From a virus, in the IMG/VR virus record IMGVR_UViG_3300002334_000057, positions 1 to 41,534 of that record: a DNA stretch of 41,534 nt; one strand, written 5' to 3'. The stretch's first letter is position 1. Each line of letters begins with the position of its first letter. Shown here piece after piece: positions 1-8,431 of the stretch. The notes under the pieces are model-generated. The model made no database searches. It was not told the DNA's origin and saw only the letters and a program-made list of their open reading frames with translations. The position numbers were made by a program, and so were the translations under genes.

Positions 1-228
1 AGTATTTGTCATCGATATTGTTTGTTCGCTTGTGTGGTTCGGTCTAAGGCTTGGCGAAAAATCGGAACACCAAAGGAGTCCAAACGGTTATACGACCTTG
101 CGGCTAAGTGGGTGAAGTTCCCGGTGAACCTTCTTGATGACTCTGCAAACGAAGGATTGGTCATCATCGAGTTCGAGTGCAATCGAATCAATATTTGTTC
201 GGAAGGGCTAATCACGAGCAATTACTAA
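1..228 (+). CDS. Hypothetical protein, C-terminal part, cut by window edge
   Basis: The first reading frame is open from base 1 to a TAA at 226-228, so this is probably the tail end of a gene that begins outside the window. About 75 residues are visible; a TTG at 22 could start a 68-residue protein but has no clear ribosome binding site. The visible part is mixed charged and hydrophobic with no motif I recognise. Its place directly before terL would suit a small terminase subunit, but nothing in the residues shows that. An opposing minus-strand frame of similar length exists; I prefer plus because every other gene here is plus. Confidence 0.35.
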   Translation, partial: SICHRYCLFACVVRSKAWRKIGTPKESKRLYDLAAKWVKFPVNLLDDSANEGLVIIEFECNRINICSEGLITSNY

Positions 229-250
229 TTTGCTTTGTTTGTCAATATCT

Positions 251-278
251 TTGTCTATTCCGGGTGAGGTGCTAGAAT
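251..278 (+). promoter_or_regulatory. Candidate sigma70-like promoter before terL
   Basis: TTGTCT at 251-256 and TAGAAT at 273-278 are separated by 16 bases. Transcription would start near 285, the first ATG of terL, so that ATG would be leaderless or translation would begin further in. The site lies in the 56-base gap before terL. Confidence 0.4.
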
Positions 279-284
279 GACCGG

Positions 285-1778
285 ATGGCAATAGCACCCG
301 GCACATGTTTAACACGCGGCAACAATTCAGAATTCGCAAGTTTGGATGTAAGCAATTTTGGCCGAAGTATTATCGAATCGCCGAAACAAGTAGAGGTCAA
401 GATTCGAGAGGTTGAAATTCCGGTGATGCCTTGGCAGGGTGATTTACTTGAGGCCGAAGAAGAAATCGTTGCGGCTGTTGGGGGTATCGGTAGCGGCAAG
501 ACTTACGGCGGCGCGTTGTACACCGTTGATAAGATGGCATTCGAGGCTGATACCGGGACCATCGGCGCAGTACTCGCAAACACCTACGAGCAGTTGAGTC
601 AAGCAACACTTCCGAAGCTTTGGGAGGTGTTCGCTACGCTCGGGATGGAATACGGAACCGACTACGTACAGAATGAAGCGCCGCCGAGAAACTGGCGAGG
701 GTTCAAAAGTCGATTCAAGAAACATCACAACGTTGTCAGTGTTCGATGTTGGGGCCAGTTCATTACACGGTCACTTGAGAAGTACAACGCCATTCGCGGC
801 GTGGAACTTGGCTGGTTCTGGTGGGATGAAGCACGCGACAGTAAGGAAGAGGCGTTCAAGGTCGTTCTAGGACGCCTCAGATGCCCCAAGGCACACAAGA
901 GAGAGGGAAGGATAACAACATCGCCCAACGGGTTCGATTGGCTCTATGAGGCGTTTGTAGAGAACGCGGAAGTATTCGGTGAAGGCAAGAGACGCATGAT
1001 CCACATGCGCACGCGAGACAATATCTTTCTTGACGAAGAATTCTTTGAACTTCTTGAGAAATCATACGATCCGCTGTTTGCTAAACAGGAACTTGATGGT
1101 GAGTTTGTCGCGCTTACGGAGGGTCGCGTATACCGCAACTTCCAGCGGAAAATACATGTTCGCAAACGCAATTACAATCCAGAGCTTGACCTGTATGTAA
1201 CCGCTGACTGGAACCGTAACCCGATGTTGTGGGAAATTTGCCAGTTGATACCGGCAAACTCTTATGACAACAATGAAGACTTTGAAATCTTACACGTGAT
1301 TGATGAGATTGCGGTGAACGAAGCGGATACACCTAGCGTCTGCGAAGAACTAATAAGACGCTACCCGCCTTCGGAACACAAGGGACAAATGCGGTTTTGT
1401 GGTGACCCATCAGGACGCAACAAAGACACTCGCGGCAACTACACCGATTACAAACTTGTTCGTGAGAGCCTAGAGGCACAAGGCGCGTGGGCCGGTAGAT
1501 TCGTGAGGATGTGGAAGGCCGCACAACCGCCACAAATGAAACGCGTGGCTTCTATCAATGCTATACTTCTCAACACCCGTAAACAGGTGCGTCTTTACAT
1601 TGATCCGAAATGTAAAGAATTGCATCGTGACTTTGAACGATGCGTGTGGAAGCCGGGTACGAAATTGATGGACAAAGATACCGATCGATCACGTACGCAC
1701 GCCTCAGACGCGCTATCGTACTTGACACTCGTAATGTTCCCGCCTTTGACTAGCGGTAGCGGAACAATCACCATATGA
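285..1778 (+). CDS. terL: Terminase large subunit
   Basis: This is the packaging motor that pumps DNA into the prohead using ATP and cuts the concatemer. The ATPase half has an adenine-binding Q at residue 51, Walker A GGIGSGKT at 66-73, Walker B ending in DE at 181-182, and a TTSPNG coupling motif near 210. The nuclease half has the RNase H-fold acidic residues D308 (in TADWN), D374 (in GDPSG) and D475 (in HASDALSYL), as in Terminase_6C proteins. The length of 497 residues is normal. The start is uncertain: the ATG at 285 has no ribosome binding site and coincides with the predicted transcription start, while GTG/ATG at 422/425 (just before the Q motif, GAGG upstream) is an alternative. The stop codon runs into the first palindromic repeat. 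Confidence 0.95.
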   Translation: MAIAPGTCLTRGNNSEFASLDVSNFGRSIIESPKQVEVKIREVEIPVMPWQGDLLEAEEEIVAAVGGIGSGKTYGGALYTVDKMAFEADTGTIGAVLANTYEQLSQATLPKLWEVFATLGMEYGTDYVQNEAPPRNWRGFKSRFKKHHNVVSVRCWGQFITRSLEKYNAIRGVELGWFWWDEARDSKEEAFKVVLGRLRCPKAHKREGRITTSPNGFDWLYEAFVENAEVFGEGKRRMIHMRTRDNIFLDEEFFELLEKSYDPLFAKQELDGEFVALTEGRVYRNFQRKIHVRKRNYNPELDLYVTADWNRNPMLWEICQLIPANSYDNNEDFEILHVIDEIAVNEADTPSVCEELIRRYPPSEHKGQMRFCGDPSGRNKDTRGNYTDYKLVRESLEAQGAWAGRFVRMWKAAQPPQMKRVASINAILLNTRKQVRLYIDPKCKELHRDFERCVWKPGTKLMDKDTDRSRTHASDALSYLTLVMFPPLTSGSGTITI

Positions 1779-1794
1779 ATTGCAAGCCGCAATT
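1778..1794. repeat. 17-bp palindrome, copy 1 (terL/portal junction)
   Basis: AATTGCAAGCCGCAATT. The left end overlaps the terL TGA and the right end is 17 bases before the portal ATG. It belongs to the dispersed family with consensus AATTGCGRSYCGCAATT. Confidence 0.9.
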
Positions 1795-1811
1795 GAACAG
1801 GATATAGACAA

Positions 1812-3596
1812 ATGGCAAAGATCATTGCAGAGCAGCAGAACGTATCGGAAAATAAAAGTTCCAACCCTAGTTTTGACGCATACTTTATGGAAGGGTTGCT
1901 TGACCGTAAAAGGTTGTTCAACTTTCTTGATGTTTCGTACCGAGGCGGCAAAGCGTACAAAGAAGGTTGTGATGTTTACGGGTTGCCGCTTCTTATTCCG
2001 CACGAGTTGGAACTAAGCGGTTCTGGTGATTCGCCGCAAACTTTGAACGCAATTATTGCCAATACCGGCAATTCGGAAGATAACCGTTTCTTACGTCGTC
2101 TACGTACATCGTCGTATAAGAACTTCACCAAGCCGATTATTTCTAGGTTCGCGGCATACGTCACCCGTAACGATCCAAAGCGGTATGACACGGACGAGCT
2201 TGATCGGATCAAGATTAAACCGTTCATTGATGAAATGATTTTGGAGGGGTTGAAGCTTACAGAAGTATGGGTTGGGTACGATACCGTCCAGCTTGACGAA
2301 TTTGATGAAGATGGCAGTTTGATCTCTTATACGGAGAACGATATTGCTGTTCTTGATCCAGAACATCAAGGCAGGCCATACCCTGTAATGATCGATGCTA
2401 GAAACGTTGTTGATTTTGATGAGGACGAAAACGGTGTTATTCATCGTGTTGTATTTGAAGAGATTGAAGAATTCAAAGATTCATTCACTGCTAAAAAGTC
2501 AAAGGTTACAAACTACAAAGAGTGGACAACAACCGGTTGGAAAACTTATCGCAAGGTGAAATCAGGCGATAGTAAAAATTCGTTCAATCAAGAAAAAACT
2601 TCAACGATCACCAACACGCTAACCGGCTCATCTGTTCGAGTTGAGTTGATTAGTGAGGGTTCGCATTCATTCGAGGAAGTCCCTTTTAGACCGTTCCGGC
2701 CAAGGTTCCCTACCGAAGACCTTGCGGATTTGAACAGGCTTCTGTTCAACATCGAATCACTTGTTGATGAAGAGTTGTTTTCATCGACGTTCACCCAGAA
2801 AGTGATTACAGGCGCGAGCGCTGACGAAGTGAAGACGGCTACAACAGGGTCAGGTAATACGCTCGTTATCGAGAACCAAGATGCAACGCTTGATGTTATT
2901 GGTTCTATCGAGGGTCAAGCTGCAAGTCTCATGGACCGGTGTAGACATATCGTCGAGGATATTTACCGTCTAACAGCTATGGATAGCGGGCAAAAGAATG
3001 TTGCTGAAGCGGCAGAGAAAAAGAAACGAGACTTGGAAGCGCTTTACACCTTGCTAATTCAGGTGGCCAAAGACGCGGAGATTGTAGAGAACGAATTGCT
3101 TATCGGCATGGGTATCATCGAAGCGGGTGATACAAATCAGCTTTCTGTTTATGATCGCAAGTTTGATATTGCAAGTATCGCCGAAATGCTTGAAGAGCTT
3201 GAAAGTTTAGGACGTATGCCGTTCGTACCCGGATCGTTTAAACGTATGAAGGCGTTGCAGATTATGCGGAGGCTCGATACCCATAACGAGTTTAAAGACT
3301 ACAAAACTTCGGAAGACATGATTGACACTACAACCGAAATGGTGGAAGCCATTGAAGTACTGCTACGTATGGGCATAGTTACCCCGGAAGCTATCGCAAC
3401 AGCGCTAGGTTTGCCGACTACGCCTGAAATCATCAAGATGATTCAAGAGAAGATGAGCAGTCACCGCGAAGCCGATGATGTGTTTGGTGATGATGAAGCC
3501 GCGCAAGAGTTTGAGGATGATAAAAATGGCAAAGAAGATAGTGTTATCGAAGATGAAGGGTTTGAATCTAAAGGAAATCAAAGCGAAGATAAGTGA
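1812..3596 (+). CDS. Portal protein
   Basis: This is probably the dodecameric portal at the head vertex through which DNA enters and leaves and onto which terminase and connector dock. The call rests on position (directly after terL and before a MuF-type gene), on length (594 residues) and on architecture: an N-terminal KNFTKPIISRFAAYVTRNDPKR-type stretch with basic and aromatic residues near 100-120, a central beta-rich clip/wing region, a helical section with an AAEKKKRDLEALYTLL coiled segment near 400, and an acidic C-terminal tail. No single signature identifies the family; an SPP1 gp6-like or DUF4055-like portal is most likely. AGGA at 1799-1802 is 9 bases before the ATG. The last 71 bases overlap the next gene. 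Confidence 0.8.
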   Translation: MAKIIAEQQNVSENKSSNPSFDAYFMEGLLDRKRLFNFLDVSYRGGKAYKEGCDVYGLPLLIPHELELSGSGDSPQTLNAIIANTGNSEDNRFLRRLRTSSYKNFTKPIISRFAAYVTRNDPKRYDTDELDRIKIKPFIDEMILEGLKLTEVWVGYDTVQLDEFDEDGSLISYTENDIAVLDPEHQGRPYPVMIDARNVVDFDEDENGVIHRVVFEEIEEFKDSFTAKKSKVTNYKEWTTTGWKTYRKVKSGDSKNSFNQEKTSTITNTLTGSSVRVELISEGSHSFEEVPFRPFRPRFPTEDLADLNRLLFNIESLVDEELFSSTFTQKVITGASADEVKTATTGSGNTLVIENQDATLDVIGSIEGQAASLMDRCRHIVEDIYRLTAMDSGQKNVAEAAEKKKRDLEALYTLLIQVAKDAEIVENELLIGMGIIEAGDTNQLSVYDRKFDIASIAEMLEELESLGRMPFVPGSFKRMKALQIMRRLDTHNEFKDYKTSEDMIDTTTEMVEAIEVLLRMGIVTPEAIATALGLPTTPEIIKMIQEKMSSHREADDVFGDDEAAQEFEDDKNGKEDSVIEDEGFESKGNQSEDK

Positions 3597-3837
3597 TGTG
3601 ATCGGATCGAGATCGAAAGAAGACGAGCCGGAAATTCATCCGGTAGAAATACGTGGCGACGATCCGAGAAACAACAACAACCCGTATGTAATCATGGCGA
3701 AGATGAAAAAGATCATGGACGCAAACCCGCGAGGGTTAAAGACGGGATCGCTTGAGGCGTTGAAGTTTGACCGGTTGAAAATTCGTTTAGAAAAAATACA
3801 GAATGCCGAACAAATCAAAGAAGTTGACACTTCGTGA
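3526..3837 (+). CDS. Small basic hypothetical protein overlapping portal and MuF genes
   Basis: A 103-residue protein in a third frame. It begins 71 bases inside the portal gene and ends 35 bases inside the MuF gene, and it fills the otherwise empty 3597-3802 interval. The ATG at 3526 has GAGG at 3513-3516, 9 bases upstream, which makes it a better start than the earlier in-frame ATGs inside portal. It is rich in Lys and Arg, with NNNNPYV and MKKIMDANPRGLKTGSLEALK in the middle, and looks helical at both ends. I do not recognise a family. The nested position suggests a head-assembly accessory co-translated with portal. Confidence 0.7.
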   Translation: MAKKIVLSKMKGLNLKEIKAKISDVIGSRSKEDEPEIHPVEIRGDDPRNNNNPYVIMAKMKKIMDANPRGLKTGSLEALKFDRLKIRLEKIQNAEQIKEVDTS

Positions 3838-4936
3838 AGAGATACTTGATAACCGCGCAAGGCTCATCAAGCACGAAAAAGAAATTGTTGCTGCTGCTGA
3901 TTTGTTCTTTGTTGGTCTTGAACGTGAGTGGAAAAAAGAAATCAATCGAACGATTCGTACGGCTTCTCCGAATCGAAGTGTTTCGGCAACACAAGAGGCA
4001 TTGCTAAGACGTAAAGTAATGATATTGCGAAGAGTGAACGCGATAACAGACAAAAAGGTTGCTGAAGTTCAGAAGTGGCTCGGTACGAGGGTTCAGCAGA
4101 TCGGACTAAGGGAATCGGTAAGGGTTCAATCGATCCTTGACACTCAGATATCTCGCAGTCTCGTTACGACAGGGCGAACCGTACCGAATGCGGGGTTTAC
4201 AAACGTCAAGTTTCAAGGGATTGGCAGGGGTTCGATACAGTCTGCTCTAGGTTCTGATCTTGTTGGGCACAAACAACTGAAGTCGTTCGAGCACATAAGC
4301 AAGACTGTAAAAGAGAAGATGAAGAAAGAGCTTGCGCAGACCATCGCAGACGGCAAAGGGCCGGACGATCTAATCAAGAAATGGACGCGGGGATCAGGAT
4401 CGGCACATCGCAAGTTTAAGAACGATGTACGGGCACTTGCTAGAACTTCCCTACATGCCGCTTCAAACGCCGCACACGAGGCCGTATACCGTCAGAACGC
4501 AGTGCTAATACCACGTGTCAGATGGGAAGCTACATTTGACAGCGTAACTTGCATGGTGTGCGGGGGATATCACGGCACAGAGTACGCGGTCAACAACGCA
4601 CCCGCGATACCCGCACATCTAAATTGTCGATGTATCTTGATTCCGATATTCGGTGACCCGTTGCTGAACAGTGATTTGAACAGCCTTGAAGCGTACGTTG
4701 ATAAAGGCGTGACGAGATACCGACAAGCCGATAGATCGTTTGATAACTGGTTGCGTGTAAGGGCGACCGAAGCACAGAAGAACGACTTCTTTCAAAGTAA
4801 ATTTAAACGAGCGGCATGGCAGGATAAAAAAGTAAAACTTGAACAGATGGTGACACCTACGAACCATGTACTGACAGATGGTCAGATATCAAGATTGATT
4901 ACCGATAGCAATTGGTTAAAAGCACACCCCATTTGA
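3803..4936 (+). CDS. Phage Mu F-like minor head protein (head morphogenesis)
   Basis: A 377-residue relative of Mu gpF/SPP1 gp7, minor capsid proteins that associate with the portal and are often packaged or ejected. The family signature is clear: a helical ARTSLHAASNAAHEAVY segment, then RWEATFDSVTCMVCGGYHG (C250, C253) and P-A-H-L-N-C-R-C (H272, C275, C277), a probable zinc site. The N-terminal 100 residues are charged and helical. The start ATG at 3803 lies inside the preceding small gene and lacks a good ribosome binding site, so translation may be coupled. The TGA stop opens palindrome copy 2. Confidence 0.9.
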   Translation: MPNKSKKLTLREEILDNRARLIKHEKEIVAAADLFFVGLEREWKKEINRTIRTASPNRSVSATQEALLRRKVMILRRVNAITDKKVAEVQKWLGTRVQQIGLRESVRVQSILDTQISRSLVTTGRTVPNAGFTNVKFQGIGRGSIQSALGSDLVGHKQLKSFEHISKTVKEKMKKELAQTIADGKGPDDLIKKWTRGSGSAHRKFKNDVRALARTSLHAASNAAHEAVYRQNAVLIPRVRWEATFDSVTCMVCGGYHGTEYAVNNAPAIPAHLNCRCILIPIFGDPLLNSDLNSLEAYVDKGVTRYRQADRSFDNWLRVRATEAQKNDFFQSKFKRAAWQDKKVKLEQMVTPTNHVLTDGQISRLITDSNWLKAHPI

Positions 4937-4952
4937 ATTGCGGCTCGCAATT
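4936..4952. repeat. 17-bp palindrome, copy 2 (MuF/connector junction)
   Basis: AATTGCGGCTCGCAATT, extended to 19 bp by G at 4935 and C at 4953. It overlaps the MuF TGA and lies 15 bases before the next ATG, immediately followed by that gene's AGGAG. Confidence 0.95.
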
Positions 4953-4967
4953 CAGGAGATAAATACA

Positions 4968-5498
4968 ATGGCTTTGAATACAGATATAGCGGGAACGGCT
5001 ACCGACTCATACGTAACGCTTGCCGAATTCTCAACGATTGGTGCAACGCTCGTTGAGCTTGTGCAATACGGTATCGACCAAGCCGATCTAACGGCATTTG
5101 AGGCCGCTTCTGTTGCCACACAAGAAGAAGTTGCAAGGCTTTCAGCAAATAACATCGATACAGCCGCATACGACGGTGTGAAATTCACGGACGCACAAAT
5201 AAGAGAGTGGCCGAGAACAAGAACACGTAGACCCGATTTGCGCGAGGGGACTATTGTACCGCGTGAGGTTCTTCTGGCACAGGTCGCAGATGGGCTGAAG
5301 GCGTTTGCATTGAAGAGTGACAACCAAGAAGCACTTGATAGTAACATCGCTTCGTTCTCGCTTGCCGAACAATCCGTTTCGTTCAACACTAAAAACGCTT
5401 TTAAGAATGCGAATATTCACAATTCGGCAAAGAACATTTTAGAGAAGGGTAATTTGCTTCGCGGCGGTGTTTCTTCCGTGCGAATGCGTAGAGGTTGA
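4968..5498 (+). CDS. Head-tail connector of the 'DnaT-like ssDNA-binding' phage family
   Basis: A 176-residue protein with the family layout of an N-terminal DSYVTLAEF motif, a run of helices, then NIDTAAYDGVKFTDAQIREWPRTRT and a VPREVLLAQVADGLKAFAL helix. Databases often name this family DnaT-like, but its usual place after portal/MuF genes fits an adaptor bound under the portal. The ATG at 4968 has AGGAG at 4954-4958, 9 bases upstream. A longer frame from 4938 would start inside the palindrome and is not supported. The C-terminus is rich in Asn, Arg and Gly. Confidence 0.8.
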   Translation: MALNTDIAGTATDSYVTLAEFSTIGATLVELVQYGIDQADLTAFEAASVATQEEVARLSANNIDTAAYDGVKFTDAQIREWPRTRTRRPDLREGTIVPREVLLAQVADGLKAFALKSDNQEALDSNIASFSLAEQSVSFNTKNAFKNANIHNSAKNILEKGNLLRGGVSSVRMRRG

Positions 5499-5530
5499 AC
5501 TGATATAGGAATTGTTTTGTTGTTTATTGT

Positions 5531-5559
5531 TTGACATTCCTAAATTGCTTCCGTATTCT
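5531..5559 (+). promoter_or_regulatory. Strong sigma70-like promoter for scaffold/coat genes
   Basis: TTGACA at 5531-5536, a 17-base spacer, and TATTCT at 5554-5559. It sits in the 240-base gap between the connector and scaffold genes and would give a leader of about 170 bases before the scaffold ATG. It is the best promoter match in the structural region, fitting high demand for coat and scaffold. Confidence 0.75.
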
Positions 5560-5725
5560 ACACGTGTCGTCTTACTCGAAAGAGTTGGGCGATAATTCCA
5601 AAGTTGGCGGTCTTGTTATAGATCGCACTATGAGTGATTCAAAGTTGCTCAGATGAAGAGAACGGAAGTGCATACCCGTTTTCCGCGTTGACTGCGAAAG
5701 GTCAGAAAAAAACACTCCCGACCAT

Positions 5726-5732
5726 AGGAGGT
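5726..5732 (+). promoter_or_regulatory. Perfect Shine-Dalgarno deciding the scaffold start
   Basis: AGGAGGT lies 6 bases before the ATG at 5739. It rules out the longer in-frame GTG at 5634 as the main start, since that has no comparable site. Confidence 0.85.
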
Positions 5733-5738
5733 AATCCC

Positions 5739-6641
5739 ATGTTGATTACTGCTAATTCAATCGTTCGTAATTGTGGCGTCGGTCCTACATTTGATGCGGG
5801 TTCACCTGATCCGTTTCGCCCATTTGGTGCTTGTCACTTCTCGGGCGATCGCTTTGGCGGTCCTTTGTTTGTACCGGATGCTGATGAAGGCAGTGGTTCA
5901 GAAGAAGAAACTGTTGAAGAGACTGTTGTAGAAGAAGGCGAAGAAGTCGTAGAAGCAACAATTCCAAAAAGGCAGTACGACAGTGTTATGAAGGAAACGA
6001 GACAGCGGAAGAGAACCATTGCTGAACGAGACGTTGAGATCGTAAGACTTACAGGTCTCGTTCCGAACGAAGATGAGCTTGCGGAGTTTCGTGACTTCCA
6101 ATCGAATAAAGAAAACGAAGAAGTTGAAAAGAAAAAGAGTGCGGGTCGTTTTGAAGAATTGCTTTCGACTGCGAACAAGAAGCACGCAGCAGAAATTGGT
6201 GCTCTTGACAAGACGGTTGCGGGTCTTACGGCTCGGCTTGGCGCAACAACTGTTCGTAGTGCTCTTGCGTCAGTTATCCCGCAATACACAGGCGCACCGG
6301 TTGCCGATGTGATTGCAATGATTGGTGACGGTGTTTCGTTTGATGCTGAAGAAGACGCAATCGTCTTGAAAGGCCCGGACGGTGAATGGCCGTTGAACGA
6401 TAGCGGCAAAACCCAAAGCCTTGAAGAATTTGTTGAAAAGTTCATTGCAGGTAAGTCGTACCTAGTCAAAGTCGAGCCGCTTGGTGGTTCTGGCGGGAAA
6501 AACCAAAGAGTATCGGGTAAGACAGGTGCGAGATTGACAGGGGCACAGATCAACGCTCTACCGTTGGATGAAAAAAGATCAGTGCTGAAGTCGATTCGTG
6601 AAGGCAACGAGAATGCAATCGAAGCCTTCAAGCGTAACTAA
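5739..6641 (+). CDS. Scaffolding protein
   Basis: A 300-residue protein directly before the coat gene. It has the usual scaffold composition: an acidic Glu/Val tract (about residues 49-68), a long charged coiled-coil region (about 70-165) with many Lys and Glu, a globular part containing ALASVIPQYTGAPVADVIAMIGDG, and a short C-terminal segment with ALPLDEKRSVLKSIREGNENAIEAFKR that could be the coat-binding helix. No protease motif is seen, so it is unlikely to be a fused maturation protease. The start is set by the AGGAGGT ribosome binding site. The N-terminal 40 residues carry two Cys and an aromatic Gly/Pro-rich stretch unusual for a scaffold. Confidence 0.75.
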   Translation: MLITANSIVRNCGVGPTFDAGSPDPFRPFGACHFSGDRFGGPLFVPDADEGSGSEEETVEETVVEEGEEVVEATIPKRQYDSVMKETRQRKRTIAERDVEIVRLTGLVPNEDELAEFRDFQSNKENEEVEKKKSAGRFEELLSTANKKHAAEIGALDKTVAGLTARLGATTVRSALASVIPQYTGAPVADVIAMIGDGVSFDAEEDAIVLKGPDGEWPLNDSGKTQSLEEFVEKFIAGKSYLVKVEPLGGSGGKNQRVSGKTGARLTGAQINALPLDEKRSVLKSIREGNENAIEAFKRN

Positions 6642-6748
6642 GAAAACCTTTGAGCCGGAATAGCTTTGTAATTGTTGTGAAGCGGGTTTGAAGGGTAGTA
6701 GAAAAAATACCTTGTTGCAAAGCAGGGTTTCAATTTGGAGAATGAAAA

Positions 6749-7669
6749 ATGGCAAATACCCTTACTGCCTATACGCCCGAACTTTGGGCGGAAACCAATG
6801 TTCAGATTCTTCGTGAGAAGATCGTACTTCCGAACCTTGTTCGGCGTGACTTCTCAGCCGATCTTGCTGAGGCTGGCGATACGGTCAACACACGTAGACC
6901 TGCGAAGCTGACAACCAACAACTTCACAAGTGCCGGTCAGGTTACTACTCAGAACCTTACCGCTGCGAACATTCCGGTTACCTTGAACCAACACAAGGAA
7001 GTTACTTTCGAGGTTACCGACCGCGAAGCTTCCCGTTCGTTCAAGAACATCATCGAAGAGTTCATGGACCCGTCTATGCTCGCAATCTCCAACGACGTTG
7101 ATACGGCGATCGCTTCCGAGTACGCCAACTTCGACGTTTCCGCAACGGTTGCATCGGCTGCCGGTTGGGATGCTGCTATTCGAGCCGCTCGCACCACGCT
7201 GAACAACCAGCTTGTTCCTGAAGATGGCCGCTCGCTCGTGCTTAGCAATGACGACGAAGGTTCGCTTCTTGCCGATGACAAATTTGTCAAAGTCAACGAG
7301 TCCGGCGATGGCGGGCAGGCTTTGCGTAACGGTATGGTTGGTCGCCTGTACGGTTTCGATATCTTCCGTGCAACGAACATTCAATCTGTTGGTTCGCCAG
7401 TGCTTCGTAAGAACATGGCGATTCACAAGAACGCAATTGCAATGGTTATCCGTCCGATGGCTACTGCTGACAGTTCCACACCCGGCGTTAATCAGGCGAT
7501 TGGTTCTGACGACGAAGCCAGTCTTGCCGTTCGTATGACTATGAGTTACCAGCACCTCTACTTGAAGACACTGGTAACCTTTGACATTCTTTACGGCATC
7601 AAAACGCTGGAAGATGTTTCGGGTATCACTCAGGTCGATTCGGCTATGGTTCTTAACGCCGGTTTCTAA
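6749..7669 (+). CDS. Major capsid (coat) protein, P22 coat-like
   Basis: The 306-residue coat protein that forms the icosahedral shell with an HK97-type fold. The N-terminal half matches the P22-coat-type pattern: MANTLTAYTPELWAETN, LREKIVLPNLVRRDFS, a GDTVNTRRP beta strand, then VTLNQHKEVTFEVTDREAS. After it come SMLAISNDVDTAIASEY (spine helix) and GRLYGFDIFRATNI. The ATG has GGAG at 6737-6740. Codons are conspicuously optimised compared with neighbours, with many repeated GTT, CTT and AAC, as expected for the most expressed gene. A terminator follows at 7699-7722. Confidence 0.92.
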   Translation: MANTLTAYTPELWAETNVQILREKIVLPNLVRRDFSADLAEAGDTVNTRRPAKLTTNNFTSAGQVTTQNLTAANIPVTLNQHKEVTFEVTDREASRSFKNIIEEFMDPSMLAISNDVDTAIASEYANFDVSATVASAAGWDAAIRAARTTLNNQLVPEDGRSLVLSNDDEGSLLADDKFVKVNESGDGGQALRNGMVGRLYGFDIFRATNIQSVGSPVLRKNMAIHKNAIAMVIRPMATADSSTPGVNQAIGSDDEASLAVRMTMSYQHLYLKTLVTFDILYGIKTLEDVSGITQVDSAMVLNAGF

Positions 7670-7698
7670 ACCGATGATTTGAATCTACAAGCAACACT

Positions 7699-7722
7699 AA
7701 ACCCCCTAGCGGGGGTTTTTTA
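7699..7722 (+). terminator. Rho-independent terminator after coat gene
   Basis: AAACCCCC at 7699-7706, loop TAGC, GGGGGTTT at 7711-7718, continuing into a run of T. It ends the scaffold-coat transcript before the accessory genes. Confidence 0.85.
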
Positions 7723-7748
7723 GTTTTCAAAGTTGATGTTTGGATCAC

Positions 7749-7765
7749 AATTGCGAGCCGCAATT
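7749..7765. repeat. 17-bp palindrome, copy 3 (before methyltransferase)
   Basis: AATTGCGAGCCGCAATT in the gap after the coat terminator, 14 bases before the methyltransferase ATG. Here the palindrome is not attached to an upstream stop codon, so its constant partner is the downstream start. Confidence 0.95.
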
Positions 7766-7779
7766 CAATGAGGTTAAAA

Positions 7780-8427
7780 ATGGAACCATCAAGATACGAA
7801 GAGATTTACGAACCGGCTTATCGGGGCGGGTATCACCGCGACGGGAGTTACACACACTCAAAGCCTCTTCTAACGCGCGTGCTTGAAATGTATCCAAACA
7901 CCAAGTCAGCTATTGATTTCGGGGCGTCTAACGGTGCCGCTATCCGATGGTTGCAAAGTCGGAACGTGATAGCGACGGGGATTGAGATATCAAGCACCGC
8001 TGTTGCGATTGCCGCGAATCACAGAACAATGATTGCGAACGGTTCGATATGTGAACCAAACGACTTCAAAACGAATGTTGTTGAACTGGCATACTCGACG
8101 GATGTAATGGAGCACTTATCCGTTGAAGATATTGACAAGTGCATATCTGAACAGGTGCGGGTTTCAAATCATCTAGTTGCGGCGAAGATTGCCACAAAGA
8201 AGGCTCGCGTACTTCAGCCGTTCCGGCATATGGGGGCCGGGTTCAATCCTCATTTGACAGTTCAATCAATACGCTGGTGGTGGGCAAAGTATATGCAACA
8301 AGGACTTGAATTGATTTGGACGGATGGTAATGACAGTGCGATATTCCGCAAGATCGACAGACCACAACCTTCTGAACTGATTACGAACGTTTCTGAGAGC
8401 CTAGATACATCCTTGGAGGTGTCGTAG
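7780..8427 (+). CDS. Class I SAM-dependent methyltransferase
   Basis: A 215-residue Rossmann-fold methyltransferase. Motif I is IDFGASNG with D46 near residues 45-52, followed by the acidic ribose-binding IEIS, and a motif IV-like STDVMEHL near 107-114, as in Methyltransf_11/23 proteins. The substrate is not visible: there is no DNA-methylase DPPY or PCQ motif, so a small molecule, sugar or protein is more likely than DNA. TGAGG at 7769-7773 supports the ATG at 7780. The gene is inserted between coat and connector genes next to a DUF115-like gene, and the window also has a glycosyltransferase, so a role in surface decoration is possible. Confidence 0.8.
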   Translation: MEPSRYEEIYEPAYRGGYHRDGSYTHSKPLLTRVLEMYPNTKSAIDFGASNGAAIRWLQSRNVIATGIEISSTAVAIAANHRTMIANGSICEPNDFKTNVVELAYSTDVMEHLSVEDIDKCISEQVRVSNHLVAAKIATKKARVLQPFRHMGAGFNPHLTVQSIRWWWAKYMQQGLELIWTDGNDSAIFRKIDRPQPSELITNVSESLDTSLEVS

Positions 8428-8431
8428 GTCT

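Noticed and set aside
4938-4967. Upstream extension of the connector gene
   Set aside because: It would start inside the palindrome on TTG. ATG 4968 has AGGAG at the right distance.
6854-7555. Long minus-strand frame opposite the coat gene
   Set aside because: It arises from the biased codons of the coat gene. The plus-strand frame has clear coat motifs.
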